From the NCBI GenBank assembly GCA_029861795.1, contig JAOTYS010000186.1, forward strand, positions 1 through 8,500: a DNA stretch of 8,500 nt. The letters run 5' to 3'. The DNA is from Gammaproteobacteria bacterium. Lineage in GTDB: Bacteria; Pseudomonadota; Gammaproteobacteria; Arenicellales; JAOTYS01. A program made the position numbers and the translations under genes. Each line of letters begins with the position of its first letter. Positions within the stretch are counted from its first letter, which is position 1. Of this stretch, positions 6,042-8,500 are shown piece by piece. The notes beneath the pieces are model-generated. The model saw nothing but the letters and a program-made list of their open reading frames with translations, was not told the origin of the DNA and searched no databases.

Positions 6042-7295
6042 TTGGAAGATCCAAAAACATTCTTGAGTGAGCTTTTCCATGTGGCAGTTCGTGCTGTAAC
6101 ACCGCTGCAATGTGTGCCAACTCACTTGCCACAACCACCCAAAGGCCGCACGGTGGTGATTGGTGCGGGCAAGGCTGCGGCCGCCATGGCACAAGCTGTC
6201 GAACAGCATTGGAACACTGCGATCTCTGGTCTGGTGGTCACCCGGTATGGGCATGCAGTACCGTGCCGCCATATTCAAGTGGTAGAAGCGGCACATCCTG
6301 TTCCGGACCACGCGGGCCTTAGATCGGCGCGACGTATCCTCGACCTTGTGCGCGGTCTCAGCAATGACGATCTAGTGTTGTGCCTACTCTCAGGGGGAGG
6401 CTCAGCGCTACTAACACTCCCGGCACCGGGGATCGAATTACAAGACAAGCAACAAGTCACACGAGAACTGCTACTTGCAGGCGCAACCATCTCCGAAATC
6501 AACTGCGTGCGCAAACACCTGTCCGCAATTAAAGGAGGTCGTCTTGGTACTGCTTGTTGGCCCGCAAAGGTCTGCGCCCTGATTATCTCGGATGTGCCCG
6601 GGGACGATCCTGCAGTGGTGGCGTCCGGTCCCACTGTGGCCGACCCCACTACGTATCGTGATGCACTCAATGTGTTGCAAAGATTTGAGATCAATCTCCC
6701 CCGAAGTATCTCCGAACACCTGAGTCACGCAACAGAGGAAACTCCAAAACCCGGTGATCCCAAACTACAACATGTAAGAAATGTCGTGGTGGCCCGGGCG
6801 CGTGACGCCTTGAGCGCCGCGGCTCGGCACGCCCGGCGCAACGGGGTAGAACCAACAGTTCTAGGCGACGATCTCGAGGGAGAGGCCTGCGTAGTGGCGC
6901 GACAACATGCGGCACATGCATTGGATATGGCTACCACTCGCACCCCACCCTGGGTATTGCTGTCAGGTGGGGAAACAACGGTCACAGTTCGTGGCCGGGG
7001 CCGAGGAGGCCGAAATTTAGAATATGCACTATGTTTAGCACTCGCCCTGGACGGTGCACCAAATATTTATGCACTGGCGTGTGACACCGACGGCATAGAT
7101 GGTGTGACCGAGGCGGCAGGTGCGATCGTGGAACCAGACACCCTTGATCATGCCGCTCGCAGCGGCACGGATCCGCAACAGTGCTTAAACAATAACGACG
7201 CTTACTCGATGTTTGTTGCAACAGACAGTGTTGTTGCGACAGGGCCGACCCGGACTAATGTTAACGATTTCCGTGCGATCTTGAATACCGGCTGA
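6042..7295 (+). CDS. Glycerate 2-kinase (DUF4147 / MOFRL family)
   Basis: A 417-aa kinase that should phosphorylate D-glycerate with ATP to 2-phosphoglycerate, feeding glyoxylate, tartrate, serine or hydroxypyruvate carbon into lower glycolysis. Seen: a Rossmann-like N domain with VVIGAGKAAAAMAQAVE (38-54), LLSGGGSALL (115-124), INCVRKHLSAIKGGRL (153-168) and ISDVPGDDPAVVASGPTV (182-199). The C-terminal MOFRL domain follows, with LLSGGETTVTVRGRGRGGRN (306-325), CDTDGIDG (347-354), NNNDAY (383-388) and GPTRTNVNDFR (401-411). All usual conserved blocks are present and the length is normal. The start is TTG: an in-frame TAA lies 12 bases upstream and the EDPKTFLSELFHVAV opening matches the family N-terminus. 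No strong Shine-Dalgarno is visible, which is unusual. It is divergent from the CoA-transferase gene and convergent with the ParA gene, so it is probably monocistronic. Confidence 0.94.
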   Translation: MEDPKTFLSELFHVAVRAVTPLQCVPTHLPQPPKGRTVVIGAGKAAAAMAQAVEQHWNTAISGLVVTRYGHAVPCRHIQVVEAAHPVPDHAGLRSARRILDLVRGLSNDDLVLCLLSGGGSALLTLPAPGIELQDKQQVTRELLLAGATISEINCVRKHLSAIKGGRLGTACWPAKVCALIISDVPGDDPAVVASGPTVADPTTYRDALNVLQRFEINLPRSISEHLSHATEETPKPGDPKLQHVRNVVVARARDALSAAARHARRNGVEPTVLGDDLEGEACVVARQHAAHALDMATTRTPPWVLLSGGETTVTVRGRGRGGRNLEYALCLALALDGAPNIYALACDTDGIDGVTEAAGAIVEPDTLDHAARSGTDPQQCLNNNDAYSMFVATDSVVATGPTRTNVNDFRAILNTG

Positions 7296-7339
7296 GTGCG
7301 TGCACCACCATGTTCGGTGGAACAACATGATCAGATTAG

Positions 7340-7356
7340 CGGGTTACACTAACCCG
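7340..7356. terminator. Possible shared hairpin between convergent genes
   Basis: CGGGTTA-CAC-TAACCCG is a perfect 7-bp stem with a 3-base loop at the convergence of the glycerate kinase (stop 45 bases before) and the ParA gene (it overlaps the ParA stop codon). It could terminate transcription from both sides, but neither strand has a clear T run after it. A weaker CCACC/GGTGG stem lies at 7305-7320. Confidence 0.35.
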
Positions 7357-8041
7357 TGCCAACCACAACACGGGAACGATCTACTTGAGGGGCCCGCTGC
7401 CACCATGATGCGCCCGCATCGTTCTCAATCCAACGGACAATAGGTGCCCATTGCCTGAGATCGGATGAGACTTTCGTTCTAGGCATCTCAAAAATCCCCA
7501 ATCCTTCTTGTGACGCGCGGATATAATTCTGCGAATCCCGCAATGTTGAAATAAAAGGAATCCGCAAACTTTCAAGAAACTTTCGCAGCTGCCGATAAAT
7601 GAGCGTATTAGCTCGAACACGATTTGCGACGATTCCGACGCACTTGTCCGTCGAGCGAATCCTGGCACACAGCAATAAGGTTCCAATAAAGTCCGCGGCT
7701 GCGCTGATATCAATGGGTGATGGCAATACTGGAATAATTACGCCATCCGCTCGAGCCACCAACTGAGCCAGGTCTTTACGTTCAATCTGGCCTGGTGCGT
7801 CCATGATCACCCACTCGACTTCATCCGGGTAAAGTTTCCATCCCCAACCAGAAAATCCATGTATAGCGGGACAATCTTTGGGTCTGCGATCTAGCCAGCG
7901 TAAGCTCGCGCGTTGTGGATCCAAATCCAGTAACGCTACATCTTGTCCCTGTCGGGCAAAGTACCCCGCAAGGTTGTTGGCAATTGTTGTCTTGCCACAT
8001 CCTCCCTTAGAGTTCACTACCAGAAGGCAACGCGTTGTCAT
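7349..8041 (-). CDS. ParA/MinD-superfamily ATPase, orphan (no ParB in view)
   Basis: A 230-aa deviant-Walker P-loop ATPase of the type that dimerises on ATP, binds the nucleoid and positions DNA or large cellular cargo. Seen: the deviant Walker A SKGGCGKTT (11-19) with signature Lys12 and P-loop Lys17, the A' motif LLDLDPQRASL (37-47) and the Walker B region WVIMDAPGQ (77-85) with Asp81. A Trp-rich stretch (GFSGWGWKLYPDEVEW, 62-77) and a basic, Trp-containing tail follow the core fold. There is no N-terminal HTH, so it resembles small type Ib, VirC1-like or cargo-positioning ParAs rather than P1-type ParA. I chose the ATG at 8041: GGAAG lies seven bases upstream and the protein then begins directly at strand beta-1, whereas a 26-codon upstream extension is basic and unlike the family. 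No ParB, centromere-like repeats or obvious cargo gene is visible. The fold is secure; the cargo is unknown. Confidence 0.9.
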   Translation of the reverse strand: MTTRCLLVVNSKGGCGKTTIANNLAGYFARQGQDVALLDLDPQRASLRWLDRRPKDCPAIHGFSGWGWKLYPDEVEWVIMDAPGQIERKDLAQLVARADGVIIPVLPSPIDISAAADFIGTLLLCARIRSTDKCVGIVANRVRANTLIYRQLRKFLESLRIPFISTLRDSQNYIRASQEGLGIFEMPRTKVSSDLRQWAPIVRWIENDAGASWWQRAPQVDRSRVVVGTG

Positions 8042-8500
8042 TGATCGGCTTCCGTCACGGCTGCGATATTTGTCAAACGGAAGGCACTTGCGCAAGCGAC
8101 TCCTTGCGGTGCCCCACACCCGTCAGCTTTTTGAGAACTTACTTTAAGTATAAACCTAGCTGAAGGCCTGCGCCCACACAATCTGAGCTGCTCGATTTTC
8201 TCTTTTGAGCCCGGTTTGCTGTTACATAACCCATTGACTTTATTATAGAAAGCACTCTCGAGTTGTTTCGGGATACCACTTGCCGAGTAACGGTCCGACA
8301 GAACGCATAAGAGATCGGTTGAAGCAGCCTGGCAACTTCGCGCCCGATTGAGCGGCTCATCGATTGCGAACTGTAACCCCTGTTGAAAGCAGCCCAAAGT
8401 CAGTTCTGATGTTCATTCGAGTCCGGGAACATTACAAATATTTAATGGTGTAGACATCGAACGGTAATCACCAACCGGTTAACGTGCATACCGCTGAGCA
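8042..8500. other. 459-base region without a convincing gene, upstream of the ParA gene
   Basis: No recognisable protein or RNA gene is seen. On the - strand there is a perfect TATAAT (8242-8247) without a good -35, and a TATACT (8147-8152) beside the palindrome TACTTTAAGTA (8140-8150). Either could start the ParA transcript with a long leader. A TTG-initiated - strand frame (8038-8397, 119 codons) ends in TGA overlapping the ParA ATG as ATGA, but it has mixed codon use, no Shine-Dalgarno and no family resemblance. At the right end an AT-rich stretch (8430-8446) and the palindrome AACCGGTT (8473-8480) may belong to a promoter for a gene beyond the window. Confidence 0.4.

Noticed and set aside
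5955..6311. 118-codon - strand frame over the start of the glycerate kinase
   Set aside because: Antisense to the conserved kinase N domain and without recognisable motifs.
7305..7320. CCACC/GGTGG hairpin after the glycerate kinase
   Set aside because: Five-base stem without a T tract; too weak to call a terminator alone.
7349..8119. Longer ParA with a 26-residue N-terminal extension
   Set aside because: The extension is Arg-rich and unlike the family; the ATG at 8041 has a Shine-Dalgarno and begins the fold directly.
8139..8360. 73-codon - strand frame
   Set aside because: Overlaps the previous frame, basic and Ser-rich with no motif; no coding evidence.
8038..8397. 119-codon - strand frame overlapping the ParA start
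   Set aside because: TTG start without ribosome site, mixed third-position bases, many rare codons and no family resemblance. Only the ATGA overlap speaks for it, so it is not listed as a gene.
8411..8430. tRNA T-arm-like sequence at the right edge
   Set aside because: Only a 4-bp GTTC/GAAC pairing, with no TTCGAAT loop in the right register and no acceptor or anticodon arm nearby.

Overview
The window looks like chromosomal DNA from a gammaproteobacterium. The clues are a GacA/UvrY-type response regulator, a PAS-GGDEF-EAL protein of the Chromatiales/Pseudomonas style, a FadE/DmdC-type acyl-CoA dehydrogenase and a TtuD/GckA glycerate 2-kinase. Base composition is near balanced to slightly GC-rich by eye. 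The lineage is inferred from protein style alone. I see no rRNA, tRNA, CRISPR array, transposase or phage gene.

Signalling block (1-2405, + strand): the 3' part of a two-component response regulator is followed 85 bases later by a 586-aa PAS-GGDEF-EAL protein. Both keep part of their machinery and have lost another part. The regulator keeps its phospho-acceptor Asp but has a strongly altered DNA-recognition helix. The second protein has a ruined GGDEF site but mostly intact phosphodiesterase residues.

Small-gene gap (2406-2713): not empty. A near-perfect Shine-Dalgarno sequence precedes an in-frame ACG codon and a 54-codon reading frame. That frame encodes a plausible zinc-ribbon microprotein (C-x4-H ... 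C-x2-C). An extended -10 element and a 14-bp inverted repeat lie upstream. This is the most unusual thing in the window: a gene with a non-canonical start, or one that has just lost its ATG.

Acyl-CoA block (2714-5826, - strand): an AMACR-type family III CoA-transferase/racemase lies upstream of a 593-aa acyl-CoA dehydrogenase of the DmdC/FadE5-like class. The 131-base gap holds several small hairpins. The two probably act on the same acyl-CoA, for example a 2-methyl-branched one (inference).

Divergent region and glycerate kinase (5827-7295): a 20-bp near-palindrome sits in the gap between the divergent CoA-transferase and glycerate 2-kinase genes. It is a candidate operator.

End of window (7296-8500): a solitary ParA/MinD-type ATPase on the - strand converges on the glycerate kinase. 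It has no ParB-like partner in view. About 460 bases upstream of its start have no convincing gene.
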